Part shown: in pieces, positions 22,585-31,822 of the stretch | Layout of the letters: the number at the start of each line of letters is the position of its first letter | Numbering within the stretch: position 1 is the first letter of the stretch | Source: JBDTMT01 sp033764095 | GTDB taxonomy: Bacteria > Desulfobacterota > Binatia > HRBIN30 > CADEER01 | Reading direction: 5' to 3' | Length of the DNA stretch: 59,643 nucleotides | Assembly: GCA_033764095.1 (NCBI GenBank) | Contig: JANRJF010000118.1 | Coordinates: 1 to 59,643, forward strand | Made by a program: the position numbers and the translations under genes | The notes under the pieces: model-generated | Database searches by the model: none | Seen by the model: only the letters and a program-made list of their open reading frames with translations | What the model was told of the DNA's origin: nothing

Positions 22585-23712
22585 TCAGTGTTCTGTGCGC
22601 GGCAGGCGCAGGCGGAAGGTGCTGCCGCGGCCGACGGTGCTCTCGACGTCGACCGCGCCGCCGTGGGCGAGGGCGATGCCGCGCACGGTGGCGAGGCCGA
22701 GACCGAGGCCGCGGGCGCCGAAGGCGAAGCGGCCGGAGCCGTGCAGCAGCAGGTCGCCGCCAGCGGTGGAGAACGGCTCGAAGCAGTGCGGCAGCAGCTC
22801 GGCGGCGATGCCGATGCCGCTGTCGGCGACGCTGATCTCGGCCCAGCCGGCGCCGCAGGCGATGCCGACGCGCACCTGGCCGCCGTCGGGGGTGAAGCGC
22901 ACCGCGTTGCTGAGCAGCGCCAGCAGCGCCTGCGTCAGCCAGGCGGGATCGGCGTCGAGCTCGGCATTGCCGCCGTCGACGATCAGATCGAGCCGCCGGT
23001 CGAACGCGGCGGCGCGCACGGCGGCAACCGCGTCGCCGACCAGCGGCGCCAGCGCGACACGCTGCGGCGCCAGGCGCAACGGCTCGCGGTTCAACTGCGC
23101 CGCGGTGTGCAGCTGCGCGGCGCCGCGCGCCAGCCAGTCGGCGGCGCGGCGCGCCATGCCGAGCCACGGCTCGCCGCCCGCGTCGGCCTCGTCGAGCAGG
23201 TCGAGGGCGTTGAGCAGCAGGTGCACCGGCGTGCCGAGCTCGTGCGCCGCCAGCGCCAGCAGGCGCGTCTTCTGCTCGGCCTCGCGCTCGGCGCGCGCGC
23301 AGGCGTCGCGCAGCGCGTCGAGCAGGTGGTCGCGCTCGCGCGCCGCGTCGAAGCGCTCCAGGCCGCGCCGCACCACCAGGCGCAGCTGCGCCGCCACCCA
23401 CGGCTTGCCGAGCACGTGGTAGACGTGGCCGCGGTTGATCGCGTCGAGCAGCACGTCGACCGCCGCGTAGCCGGTGAGCACGACGCGGATCACCTGCGGA
23501 TGGCGGTCGACCGTCTCGGCGAGGAACTCGGCGCCGGTCATGCCCGGCATGCGGTGATCGCTGATCACCATCGCCACCGGCTCGGCGTCGAGAATCGCCA
23601 ACCCCTCGGCGCCGGAGCCGGCGGTGAGCACCGTGCAGTCGTCCATCAACGCGCGCCGCACCGCGCGCTGGTTCGCGGGTTCGTCGTCCACCGCCAGGAC
23701 CGTGTGCGTCAT
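22585..23712 (-). CDS. Response regulator-histidine kinase hybrid (REC-HisKA-HATPase)
   Basis: This 375-residue soluble signalling protein has an N-terminal receiver domain (DDE at 9-11, phospho-acceptor Asp52 in ISDHRMPGMTG, Lys103 in LGKPW). A kinase core follows, with the phosphorylated His157 in LAAHELGTPVH and an HATPase domain (LLSNAVRFTPDGG, VADSGIGI, GARGLGLGLATVRGIALAHGG). A receiver in front of a kinase usually means that the kinase is set by another kinase. There is no membrane segment. No partner output gene is adjacent. Confidence 0.88.
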   Translation of the reverse strand: MTHTVLAVDDEPANQRAVRRALMDDCTVLTAGSGAEGLAILDAEPVAMVISDHRMPGMTGAEFLAETVDRHPQVIRVVLTGYAAVDVLLDAINRGHVYHVLGKPWVAAQLRLVVRRGLERFDAARERDHLLDALRDACARAEREAEQKTRLLALAAHELGTPVHLLLNALDLLDEADAGGEPWLGMARRAADWLARGAAQLHTAAQLNREPLRLAPQRVALAPLVGDAVAAVRAAAFDRRLDLIVDGGNAELDADPAWLTQALLALLSNAVRFTPDGGQVRVGIACGAGWAEISVADSGIGIAAELLPHCFEPFSTAGGDLLLHGSGRFAFGARGLGLGLATVRGIALAHGGAVDVESTVGRGSTFRLRLPRTEH

Positions 23713-23808
23713 GCGGCGCGTCTACGCGCCGCCGGTTGAGACGCGCAATGCGTGCGGCGACTGGCTGCGCGGAAGAGATGTAACGGACGTGTCGTCGCGA
23801 GCGGCGAG

Positions 23809-23996
23809 GTTACACGGATTACACGGATGATCGTTTGAGGATTCCACGGATGGGGCGATGGAATCCGTTTCAAGTTCTCTTTGCTTTTCCTCTTACCCAC
23901 GAGGTGCCGGCAGTTGCGGCACATCCACGGATGAAATGATGTCCATCGCAGTATCCGTGGAATCCTCAAACGATCATCCGGGTAATCCGTGTACCT
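23809..23996. repeat. Word palindrome, GGATTACACGGAT/TCCACGGAT family
   Basis: The left arm starts with TTACACGGATTACACGGATG followed by TTGAGGATTCCACGGATGG. The right arm mirrors it (ATCCGTGGAATCCTCAAACG, then GGTAATCCGTGTA). The arms enclose a unique A/T-richer centre. The right arm overlaps the 3' end of the RND pump gene and supplies its last codons and stop codon (23974-23996). Confidence 0.8.
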
Positions 23997-26900
23997 CAGC
24001 CCGCGACGACACGCGGCGCCCGCGCAAGGTTTCGATCGTCAGGTAGGTCGCCGGCACGACCAGGAAGGTGAGCACGGTGGAGAAGGCCATGCCGCCGGCG
24101 ACGGCGATGCCGAGCGGCGCGCGCGACTCGCCGCCGGCGCCGGAGCCGAGCGCGATCGGCAGGATGCCGACGATGGTGGCCAGGGCGGTCATCAGGATCG
24201 GGCGGAAGCGGGTGCGCGACGCCTCGCTGGTCGCCTCCAGCAGGCCCATGCCGCGCTCGCGCAGCTGGTTGGCGAACTCGACGATGAGGATCGAGTTCTT
24301 GGTCACCAGGCCGACCAGCATGACCAGCCCGATCTCGCTGAACAGGTTGAGCGTCGCACCGGTGAGCAGCAGCGTCACCAGCGCGCCGGTGAACGACAGC
24401 GCCACCGCCACCAGGATGGTGAACGGGTGGACGAAGCTCTCGAACTGCGCCGCCAGCACCAGGTAGATGACCACCACCGCCAGCACGTAGGCGAAGGCGA
24501 GCGCGTTGCCGGACTGGAAGAAGTCCTCCGACTCGCCGGCGAAGGTGTAGCGGTAGCCCTCGCCGCGCGGCAGCACCTCGTCGGCGATGCCGCGGATCGC
24601 CTCGATCGCGGCGCCGAGCGTGGTGCCCTGCGCGAGGTAGGCGCTGACCGTCGCCGAGCGCAGGCGGTCGAAGTGCGGCAGGCCGCGCGGCGCGACCGTC
24701 TCCTTGACGCTGACCATCGAGGCGAGCGGGATCAGCGAGCCGGAGCTGCCGCGCACGTAGACGCCATACAGGTCGCGCGGGTTGGAGCGCTCCTGGCGCT
24801 CGAGCTGGGCGATGACGTCGTAGGTCTCGCCGCCCTGCTTGAAGGTCGTCAGGTCGAGGCCGCCGAACAGGATCTGCAGGGTGCGGGCGATGTCGCGCAC
24901 CGAGACGCCGAGATCGCTGGCGCGGTCGCGGTCGATGCGCACCTCGATCTGCGGCTTGTTGAGCAGCAGGTCGGACTGCAGATTGACCAGCCCCGGCACG
25001 GCGCGGGCGCGGCGCACGATCTCGTTGGCGTACTTGGCCAGCGCCACCACGTCGGGCCCCTGCACGACGAGCGAGATCGGCGCCAGGCCGGCGTCGTTGC
25101 TGAGCGCCGGCAGGTTGGCGGGGAAGGCGGTGATGCCGCCCAGGCTGCTCAGCTTGGCGCGCAGCTCGTCGACGATCTGCATCTGCGTGCGGGTGCGCTC
25201 CTCCCACGGCGTCAGGCTGGCGAAGATGGCGCCCTCGTTGACCAGGCCGGGCGTGCCGATGCCGAGTGCGACGACCGAGAACGCCTTGTCGACCTCGGGA
25301 TAGGAGTGCGCCGCCTGCTCGACCGCGAGCTGATAGCGCGAGGTGTAGTCGATCGTGCTGCCCTCCGGCGCGCGCACGAAGACGCGCAGGCCGGCGCGGT
25401 CGGAGGTCGGGATGAACTCGCGCGGGATGACGCCGAGCAGCCAGGCGCCGGCCGCCACCCACAGCACGCCGTAGACGATCGGGAGCCAGGGACGCGCCAG
25501 CAGCAGGCCGAGCGTCCAGTCGTAGCCGCGCGACAGGCTGTCGAAGCCGCGCGCCAGCACCGCCTTCAGGCCGGTCTCGGCGCCGCTGTGGCGCAGCACG
25601 CGCGCGCACAGCATCGGCGACAGGGTCAGCGCAACGAAGCCGGAGATCGCCACCGCGGTGGCGACGGTGATGCCGAACTCGCGGAACAGCAATCCGGTCT
25701 TGTCGGACAGGAAGGCCAGCGGCAGGAAGACGGCGACGGTCGACACCGTCGCGGCGATGACCGCGAAGGAGATCTCGTCCATGCCGCGCCGCGCCGCCTC
25801 CATCGGCGGCGTGCCCATCTCGACCCAGCGGGTGATGTTCTCCAGCACGACGATGGCGTCGTCGACCACCAGGCCGATCGCCAGCGTCAGCCCCATCAGC
25901 GTCAGCGTGTTGATCGTCGCGCCGAGGAAATAGAGCACCGCGAAGGTGCCGATCATCGAGATCGGGATCGCCACCGCCGGGATCAGCGTCGCGCGCAGCG
26001 AGCGCAGGAAGAGGAAGATGACGATCACCACCAGGACGATGGCCTCGAGGATGGTCTCGCTGACGTCGGCCAGCGAGCGCTCGATGAAGATCGAGGTGTC
26101 GAAGGCGGTGTCGATGGTCACCCCGGCCGGCAGCGTCTGCTCGATCTGCGCCGCCTCCGCCTTCACCGCGCGCACCACGTCGAGCGTGTTGGCCTTCGAC
26201 TGCTTGACGATGCCGAGCCCGACCGCCGGCTTGCCGTTGAAGCGCACCAGCTTGCGCTCGTCCTCGGGGCCGACCTCGACGCGCGCCAGGTCGCGCAGCC
26301 GCACCGGCGTGCCGTCGACTACCGCGACCGTCAGCGCGCCGTAGTCGGGCGCGGTGGAGAGCTCGCCGAGCGTACGCACGGTGAACTCGCGATCGACGCT
26401 CTCGACGCGGCCGGAGGGGATGTCGACGTTCTCGCGCCGCAGCGCGGCGTCGACGTCGGCGATGGTGAGGTTGTGGGCGGTGAGGCGCGAGTTGTCGATC
26501 CACACGCGCATCGAGAAGCGGCGCTCGCCGGCGATGATCACCTCGGAGACGCCGGGCAGCTTGGCGAGGCGGTCCTGGATCTGCGTCTCGGCCAGCGTCG
26601 ACAGCTCGACCTGCGAGGTGTGCGCGCCGGCCAGCGCCAGCCACAGCACCGGGCTGGCGTCAGCGTCGCGCTTGGCGACGATCGGCTCCTCGACCTCGTC
26701 GGGCAGCTTGTTGCGCACCCGCGCGACGCGGTCGCGCACGTCGTTGGCGGCCTCGTCGACGTTGCGGTTGAGCTCGAACTCGACGGTGATCTGCGAGGCC
26801 TGCTCGCGGCTCAGCGAGGTGATGTGGCGCACCCCCTCGATGGCGATCAGCTGGTCCTCCAGCGGCTGCGTCACCGAGGTCTCGATCACCTCCGGCGCGG

Positions 26901-27060
26901 CGCCGGGCAGCACCGTGGTCACCGCCACCACCGGCGGATCGACGTCGGGATACTCGCGGTTCGGCAGGCGGGTCAGCGCGATCAGGCCGAACAGCATGAT
27001 GACCAGCGACATCACGGTCGAGAGGACCGGCCGCTCGATGCAGATGTGCGAGAGTCTCAT
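23974..27060 (-). CDS. RND efflux pump, inner-membrane transporter (HAE1/AcrB-like)
   Basis: This 1028-residue pump is full-length for the family. The N-terminus is MRLSHICIERPVLSTVMSLV, typical of HAE1 transporters. The proton relay segment LAIGLVVDDAIVVLENI carries the paired Asp residues, and the C-terminal bundle contains VGLVTKNSILIVEFANQLRERG. It exports hydrophobic compounds with the adaptor encoded directly upstream; the adaptor stop and this ATG overlap (TAATG). No outer-membrane channel gene is present in the window. The last residues (VHGLPG) are read from the repeat palindrome that follows. Confidence 0.92.
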   Translation of the reverse strand: MRLSHICIERPVLSTVMSLVIMLFGLIALTRLPNREYPDVDPPVVAVTTVLPGAAPEVIETSVTQPLEDQLIAIEGVRHITSLSREQASQITVEFELNRNVDEAANDVRDRVARVRNKLPDEVEEPIVAKRDADASPVLWLALAGAHTSQVELSTLAETQIQDRLAKLPGVSEVIIAGERRFSMRVWIDNSRLTAHNLTIADVDAALRRENVDIPSGRVESVDREFTVRTLGELSTAPDYGALTVAVVDGTPVRLRDLARVEVGPEDERKLVRFNGKPAVGLGIVKQSKANTLDVVRAVKAEAAQIEQTLPAGVTIDTAFDTSIFIERSLADVSETILEAIVLVVIVIFLFLRSLRATLIPAVAIPISMIGTFAVLYFLGATINTLTLMGLTLAIGLVVDDAIVVLENITRWVEMGTPPMEAARRGMDEISFAVIAATVSTVAVFLPLAFLSDKTGLLFREFGITVATAVAISGFVALTLSPMLCARVLRHSGAETGLKAVLARGFDSLSRGYDWTLGLLLARPWLPIVYGVLWVAAGAWLLGVIPREFIPTSDRAGLRVFVRAPEGSTIDYTSRYQLAVEQAAHSYPEVDKAFSVVALGIGTPGLVNEGAIFASLTPWEERTRTQMQIVDELRAKLSSLGGITAFPANLPALSNDAGLAPISLVVQGPDVVALAKYANEIVRRARAVPGLVNLQSDLLLNKPQIEVRIDRDRASDLGVSVRDIARTLQILFGGLDLTTFKQGGETYDVIAQLERQERSNPRDLYGVYVRGSSGSLIPLASMVSVKETVAPRGLPHFDRLRSATVSAYLAQGTTLGAAIEAIRGIADEVLPRGEGYRYTFAGESEDFFQSGNALAFAYVLAVVVIYLVLAAQFESFVHPFTILVAVALSFTGALVTLLLTGATLNLFSEIGLVMLVGLVTKNSILIVEFANQLRERGMGLLEATSEASRTRFRPILMTALATIVGILPIALGSGAGGESRAPLGIAVAGGMAFSTVLTFLVVPATYLTIETLRGRRVSSRAEVHGLPG

Positions 27061-28160
27061 TATCCGGCGTCGCTGCCGTGCGCCGGCGGCGACCCGGCGT
27101 CGACCGGCGCGACCTCCTGGATGGTGACGCCGGGCGCCACCTTGTGCGTGCCGGCGGCGACGATGCGGTCGCCGGCGGTGAGCCCGTGCGCGATCTCGAC
27201 GCGCCCGCCCTGGCGGATGCCGAGCTCGACCGGCACGCGCTCGACGCTGCGCGCCGGCGTCACGCGCCAGACGAAGACGCCGTCGGCGTCGTAGGCGACC
27301 GACGACTCCGGCACCACCAGCGCATCCTCGCGGCGCGCCACCTCGAGGCGGATGTTGGCGAACAGGCCGGGCTTGAGGCGATGCTCGGCGTTCGGCACCC
27401 AGGCCTTGAGCGCCAGGCGGCGGTTCACCGGGTCGAGCGTCGGCGCGACGTAGTAGATGCTGCCGGGAAACTGCTCGCCGGGGTACGGCGCGACGGCGAT
27501 CGCCACCGTGTTGCCGGTGTGCGCGACGTTGAGCACCGTCTCCGGGACGGTGAACAGCAGGCGCAGCCGCCGCACCGCGTCGATGCGCACCAGCTTGGTG
27601 GTCTTGCTGACCCGATCACCGGGCGAGACCTCGCGCGCGCCGAGCACGCCGTCGAACGGCGCGCGGATGTGCATGCGGTCGAGCTCGACCTGCGCCAGGT
27701 CGCGGCGCGCTCGCGCCGCCTCGGCGTTGGCGATGGCGCGGTCGAGCTCCGACGGCGAGACCGTCTTCTGCGCGGCGAGCTGGCGCGTGCGGCCCAGCTC
27801 GTCCTCGGCCAGCGTCAACTTGGCTTCCGCCTCGTGCAGCTTGGCGCGCTCCTCGTCGTCGCGCAGCTCGAACAGCAGCGCGCCGGCGGCGACCTCGTCG
27901 CCGTCCTCGAAGGCGACGCTGCGCACCACCCCGGAGGTCTCCGGCTTGAGCTCGACCGACTCCTCGGCTTCCAGCTGGCCGACCAGGTCGACGATGTCGA
28001 CGATCGGTTCGCGCGGCACCGCCACCACCTCGACCGACACCGGCGGCGGACCCGCCTTGGTGGTCGCCGAGTCGGCCGACCGCCCGCACCCCGACGCCGC
28101 GGCAGCGAGCGTCAGGGCGAGCAGCAGGCGCGACGGCGCGCCGATCGGCAGGCGGGCCAC
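27060..28160 (-). CDS. RND periplasmic adaptor (membrane fusion protein)
   Basis: This protein is about 366 residues from the GTG at 28160. I chose that start because it precedes a lipoprotein signal (LLLALTLAAAASGC); there is no ATG in a suitable place, so the start is a judgement. It has the biotinyl-lipoyl-like halves (VGQLEAEESVELKPETSGVV and IRAPFDGVLGAREVSPGDRV), a helical hairpin between them, the beta-barrel (LFTVPETVLNVAHTGN) and the membrane-proximal domain. It links the RND pump to an outer-membrane channel. It lies four bases after the recQ stop. Confidence 0.88.
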   Translation of the reverse strand: MARLPIGAPSRLLLALTLAAAASGCGRSADSATTKAGPPPVSVEVVAVPREPIVDIVDLVGQLEAEESVELKPETSGVVRSVAFEDGDEVAAGALLFELRDDEERAKLHEAEAKLTLAEDELGRTRQLAAQKTVSPSELDRAIANAEAARARRDLAQVELDRMHIRAPFDGVLGAREVSPGDRVSKTTKLVRIDAVRRLRLLFTVPETVLNVAHTGNTVAIAVAPYPGEQFPGSIYYVAPTLDPVNRRLALKAWVPNAEHRLKPGLFANIRLEVARREDALVVPESSVAYDADGVFVWRVTPARSVERVPVELGIRQGGRVEIAHGLTAGDRIVAAGTHKVAPGVTIQEVAPVDAGSPPAHGSDAG

Positions 28161-28164
28161 GGAC

Positions 28165-29964
28165 TCAATCGTCGGCGTCGATCGGCAGCAGCGCTTCGCC
28201 GCCCTCGGCGTGCTCGAGCGGCGCGGTGAGGACCTCCGGCTGGATGGCCTGCCCGCCCTTCTTCTTGTTGCGCTTGCGGTTGGCGCGCTTGCGCTTCTTC
28301 TTCTTGCGCTCCGGCTGCGCGATCGGCTCCCAGAAGCTCGACGGGCGCTCGGGGCGGCCGCGACAGGTGTCGCACAGCCCGCACGGGGTGCCGTCCTCCT
28401 CGCCGAAGTAGCGGCGCAGCAGCACGGCACGGCACTCGCTGGTGAGCGCGTACTCGGCGATCGACTCCATGCGCCGGCCGTCCTGCGTGCGCAGGGTCTC
28501 GAACTGGCCGGCCAGGCTGCGCGAGCGCGCCTCGACCGATTCCGCCGGCTCGAGGATGCGCACGGTGTGGTCCTCGTCCTCGTGCACCAGGCCGGCCTCT
28601 TCGAGCACGGCGAGCAACGCGCCAGTGACGCGCGGCCCCTGCCCGGCGGACAGCGCCAGCGCTTCGATGTGCGGCGTACGGCCCTCGGCCGCCCAGGCGG
28701 CGAGCGCCGCGCCGAGCTTGTAGAGCTGGTCGGGACGGACGCGGCTCTTCTGCAGCAACGCCTCGTGGATGGCGCGGTCGTCCTCGTCGTAGAGCAGGAT
28801 GCAGTTCGCCTTCTGCCCGTCGCGACCGGCGCGGCCGGCTTCCTGGACATACTGCTCCAGCGAGGCCGGCGACTGGTAGTGGACGATGTAGCGGATGTCC
28901 GGCTTGTCGATGCCGAGACCGAAGGCGCTGGTGGCGACCATCACGGTGCGCCGCCCGCTCTTCATGTACATCTCCTGCTGATGGTCGCGTTCCCCGGCCG
29001 CCATCTTGCCATGGTAGCGGTGCGCCGGAATGCGCAGCATCTGCAGCGCGGCGTAGACGTTGTCGACCTCGCGCGTCGTCGTGCAGTAGATGATGCCCGG
29101 CCGGCGCAGGCGGCGGGCGAAGCGGATCAGCGCGCGCAGGCGCGCGTCACCGCGGCTGTGCAGCACCTCGAAGGCGAGGTTGGCGCGATGCGGCGAGCCG
29201 GCGACGACGGCGTGGTCGCGCAGGCCGAGGAAGCGGACGACGTCCTCGCGCACGTTGAGCGTCGCCGTCGCGGTGAGCGCCAGGATCGGCGGCCCGCCGA
29301 GGCCGCGCAGGCGCTCGCCGATCTGCAGATAGGCGGGGCGGAAGTCGTGTCCCCACTCCGAGATGCAGTGCGCCTCGTCGACCGCCGCCAGGCTGACGCC
29401 CGAGGCGCGCAGCGCCGTCTGGCCCTCTTCGGAGCCGAGCGTTTCCGGCGTCGTCATCACCAGCAGCGAGCCGCCGCGCGCGATCGTCTCCAACGCCTCG
29501 CGGCGCGCCTTGCCGCGCACCGTGCCGTCGAGCCGCACGCAGGGAATCTTGCGCTTGATGAGCTTCTCGTGCTGGTCGCGCAGCAGCGCCAGCAGCGGCG
29601 AGATGACCACCACCGGCTTGGGCAGCACCATCGACGGCACCTGGTAGGTGGCCGACTTGCCGAAGCCGGTCGGCAGCACGACCAGCGTGTCCTGCCCGGC
29701 GAGCGCGTTGGCGATCACCCGCTCCTGCTCCGGATAGAGCCGCGGGATGCCGAGCCGCCGCGCCGCCTGTTCGATCGGGGTCAGCGCCTGCGGCGCACCG
29801 CCCGGCCCGCGTTGCCCGTCGCCACCGCCGCGCCGGCGGCGCCGGCGCCGCCGCCCCTGCCCGGAACGGCCGGGACCGCGCGCGGCACCACCGTCGCCGT
29901 TCTGACTCGCTCCGGCCGGACGATCGTCGGGCGCGGGCGTGGGGTCTTCCATGTCGCCGTTCAC
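28165..29964 (-). CDS. recQ: RecQ-family ATP-dependent DNA helicase with basic tails
   Basis: This 599-residue helicase has the RecQ core: motif I LPTGFGKSATYQ, DEAH box VDEAHCISEWGHDFRP, motif VI QEAGRAGRDGQ and a zinc-binding Cys set (CRAVLLRRYFGE, CGLCDTC). The HRDC domain is absent; instead the C-terminus is a Lys/Arg-rich stretch (about 555-575) and an acidic tail. The N-terminus carries an Arg-rich low-complexity block (about 35-50). The basic tails may add DNA or RNA binding. The enzyme unwinds DNA 3'-5' in recombination and repair. It shares its strand with the efflux genes but is functionally unrelated. Confidence 0.9.
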   Translation of the reverse strand: MNGDMEDPTPAPDDRPAGASQNGDGGAARGPGRSGQGRRRRRRRRGGGDGQRGPGGAPQALTPIEQAARRLGIPRLYPEQERVIANALAGQDTLVVLPTGFGKSATYQVPSMVLPKPVVVISPLLALLRDQHEKLIKRKIPCVRLDGTVRGKARREALETIARGGSLLVMTTPETLGSEEGQTALRASGVSLAAVDEAHCISEWGHDFRPAYLQIGERLRGLGGPPILALTATATLNVREDVVRFLGLRDHAVVAGSPHRANLAFEVLHSRGDARLRALIRFARRLRRPGIIYCTTTREVDNVYAALQMLRIPAHRYHGKMAAGERDHQQEMYMKSGRRTVMVATSAFGLGIDKPDIRYIVHYQSPASLEQYVQEAGRAGRDGQKANCILLYDEDDRAIHEALLQKSRVRPDQLYKLGAALAAWAAEGRTPHIEALALSAGQGPRVTGALLAVLEEAGLVHEDEDHTVRILEPAESVEARSRSLAGQFETLRTQDGRRMESIAEYALTSECRAVLLRRYFGEEDGTPCGLCDTCRGRPERPSSFWEPIAQPERKKKKRKRANRKRNKKKGGQAIQPEVLTAPLEHAEGGEALLPIDADD

Positions 29965-30137
29965 GTCTTCTGTCGCTGTTGCGCCGGTGGGTGGACTCGT
30001 CGGACGAGTACGACCCGGTGACCGGTGCGACGCCCAACCCGAATCGAAGGCTGGGAGCGTCTCCGGGGAAGCGGTGCGCAGTCAGGTAAGTCCCGCGCCG
30101 CCTCCAGCACCGTGTCTAGTGGAGATACCGGGGCCCG

Positions 30138-30872
30138 TCAATCACGGCGGCGCCGGCGGAGCAGCCACAGGGACAGCGCGCCGAGCCACAGCGGCAGAGC
30201 GTCGGCGAGGCCGCGCGGCGGCGCGATCGCGCAGCTGTTGGCGCCCTCCGGCACCTGGCCGCCACCGCCGCCGCCGCCCGACGGGTAGATCGCCTGGGCG
30301 CCGTTGACGTCATCGACCTGCGGCTCGCTGAGCGTGCGGGTGCCGAGCACCGCCTTCATCAGCGTCCCGGCGCCGTCCCCGCCGCAGGCGTCGGAGTGCG
30401 CCAGCCCGAGGACATGCCCGAGCTCGTGCATGGCGACATGGCGGAACGCATCGTCGTCGAAGACGATGTAGCTGTCGGCGTTGAAGGCGATGTCGGCGTC
30501 GATCAGTTCGCCGTTGCCGTTCCAGACGCTGCGCGTGATCGCCAGGGCGTCGCCGAAGCGGTCGAGGCCGCACGGCGTGTCGTCGAGCTCCATCGAGGTG
30601 ACGCCGTCGCGCGCGCAGTCGGCGCTGCCGGCGGTGGAGAACGAGAACTTGCCGAGGTGGTCGTTCCAGCGCGCACGCGCCTCCTCGGCGAGGGTGCGTT
30701 GCGGCTCCGGCAGACGGCTCGGGTTCACGCGCGCGCTGGCGTCGGCCCAGAAGAGGTTCTGCGTATCGCGCCGGCACGGATCGTTGCTGGTGCGCAGCAG
30801 CTCGTACGCCGGGGCGCGGCCGGCGCCGAGCAGCAGCGCCGTGGCGGCGGCGAGCGTCGCGACGGCGCGCAT
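30138..30872 (-). CDS. Matrixin-like zinc metalloprotease with C-terminal membrane/sorting tail
   Basis: This 244-residue protein has a signal peptide (LAAATALLLGAGRAPA). The zinc motif is H149-E150-x-x-H153-x-x-G-x-x-H159 (HELGHVLGLAH), followed by a Met-turn at TLMKA, which places it in the metzincin/matrixin group. After a poly-Gly linker the C-terminus has a hydrophobic helix (ALPLWLGALSLWLL) and an Arg-rich end (RRRRRD). That is the layout of bacterial C-terminal sorting tails of the MYXO-CTERM kind. The gene overlaps its upstream partner by one base (TGATG). The substrate is unknown. Confidence 0.85.
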   Translation of the reverse strand: MRAVATLAAATALLLGAGRAPAYELLRTSNDPCRRDTQNLFWADASARVNPSRLPEPQRTLAEEARARWNDHLGKFSFSTAGSADCARDGVTSMELDDTPCGLDRFGDALAITRSVWNGNGELIDADIAFNADSYIVFDDDAFRHVAMHELGHVLGLAHSDACGGDGAGTLMKAVLGTRTLSEPQVDDVNGAQAIYPSGGGGGGGQVPEGANSCAIAPPRGLADALPLWLGALSLWLLRRRRRD

Positions 30873-31483
30873 CAGCGATCCTCCAGGGTGCTGCGCACGC
30901 GCGTCAGGAAGGCGTCGAGCGACACCGGCGATGGCGCCGCGTCGCCCGCGCCCTGCTGCAGCGCGGCGCGGTCGGTGGCCGGCACCGGACGGCCGTCGGC
31001 GTCGAGCACCACCGGGCCGTCGGCCCCGTCGACCACCTGGAACTGCCCCTGGCTGAAGCCGACCAGCGGGCTCAGGTAGGCGCCGTCGCGCGCGAAGAGG
31101 ACGCGCCGTTCGCCGACCGCGAAGCGCGGCACGCCGGCGATCTCCTCACGCAGCCCGTCCAGCTCGCCGCCGGCGAAGCGCAGCGTCACGGTCGCCGCCG
31201 AGCCGCCGCGCACCCAGGTGAGGTCACCGAAGGTGACGCGCGTGCGGATGGCGCGGTGCTGCGCGTCGCTCCACTCCGAGGTCACGTCGGTCACCGTGCC
31301 GACGAAGATGAGATCGGCCTCGCGGCACAGCGCGGCGAAGTCCTTCTCGATCACCACGGTCGCGCCCGCCGGCGCCGCGCCGAGCACCGCCAGCAACGCC
31401 AGCAGCACGGCGCGCGGCGGGCGCGGCACCGGAGCGGAGCGGCGGCTGGAGCGGTCGGCGGGCAACGCGGCGCGGCGCGGCAT
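30872..31483 (-). CDS. Exported protein of unknown function, partner of the matrixin gene
   Basis: This 203-residue protein has a basic N-terminus and a signal peptide (AVLLALLAVLGAAPAGA). The mature part begins with ATVVIEKDFAALCREADLIFVGTVTDVTSEW and continues with beta-rich segments (TRVTFGDLTWVRG, VTLRFAGGELDG, FAVGERRVLFARDG). The opening IFVGTV, followed by a strand-rich fold with an ATVTLRFAGG loop, is common in secreted bacterial proteins found beside matrixin-like proteases. It is coupled to the protease gene (TGATG). It may be an inhibitor, chaperone or substrate, but this is untested. An earlier or later start is possible. Confidence 0.6.
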   Translation of the reverse strand: MPRRAALPADRSSRRSAPVPRPPRAVLLALLAVLGAAPAGATVVIEKDFAALCREADLIFVGTVTDVTSEWSDAQHRAIRTRVTFGDLTWVRGGSAATVTLRFAGGELDGLREEIAGVPRFAVGERRVLFARDGAYLSPLVGFSQGQFQVVDGADGPVVLDADGRPVPATDRAALQQGAGDAAPSPVSLDAFLTRVRSTLEDR

Positions 31484-31492
31484 CAGGTCACC

Positions 31493-31690
31493 TCAACTCG
31501 GCAGGAACTGCTTCCACCACGGCGCGCCCGACTGGGCGTACTTGGGACCGCCGGCGGCGGCCGACTTCTTCGCCGGCGCCTTCGCGGCGGCCTTCTTGGC
31601 GGCCGGCTTCTTCGCTGCCGGCTTCTTCGCCACCGCCTTCTTTGGCGCGGCGGCCTTCCTGGCGGTCTTGGCGGACGGCTTCTTGGCCAT
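31493..31690 (-). CDS. Histone H1-like Lys/Ala/Pro-rich protein
   Basis: This 65-residue protein starts at the ATG at 31690, chosen because AGGAGG lies nine bases upstream. The frame is open for 26 more codons before it, but that part looks non-coding. Most of the protein is AKK/PAKK/AAKAP repeats, as in bacterial histone H1-like (Hc1, AlgP-like) proteins that bind DNA non-specifically. It ends with a different, aromatic tail (GAPWWKQFLPS). It may compact DNA or RNA. Confidence 0.75.
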   Translation of the reverse strand: MAKKPSAKTARKAAAPKKAVAKKPAAKKPAAKKAAAKAPAKKSAAAGGPKYAQSGAPWWKQFLPS

Positions 31691-31822
31691 CGTCACATCC
31701 TCCTCAGCATCATCTGTTGTCGTGGGAACGCCGACCGCCGAACGGCCGCCAGCAGCGGATTCATCCATATGAAGCAGACGACGTTGTTCGCATCAAGGTT
31801 GAACGACGCGCCAGGGCGATTC

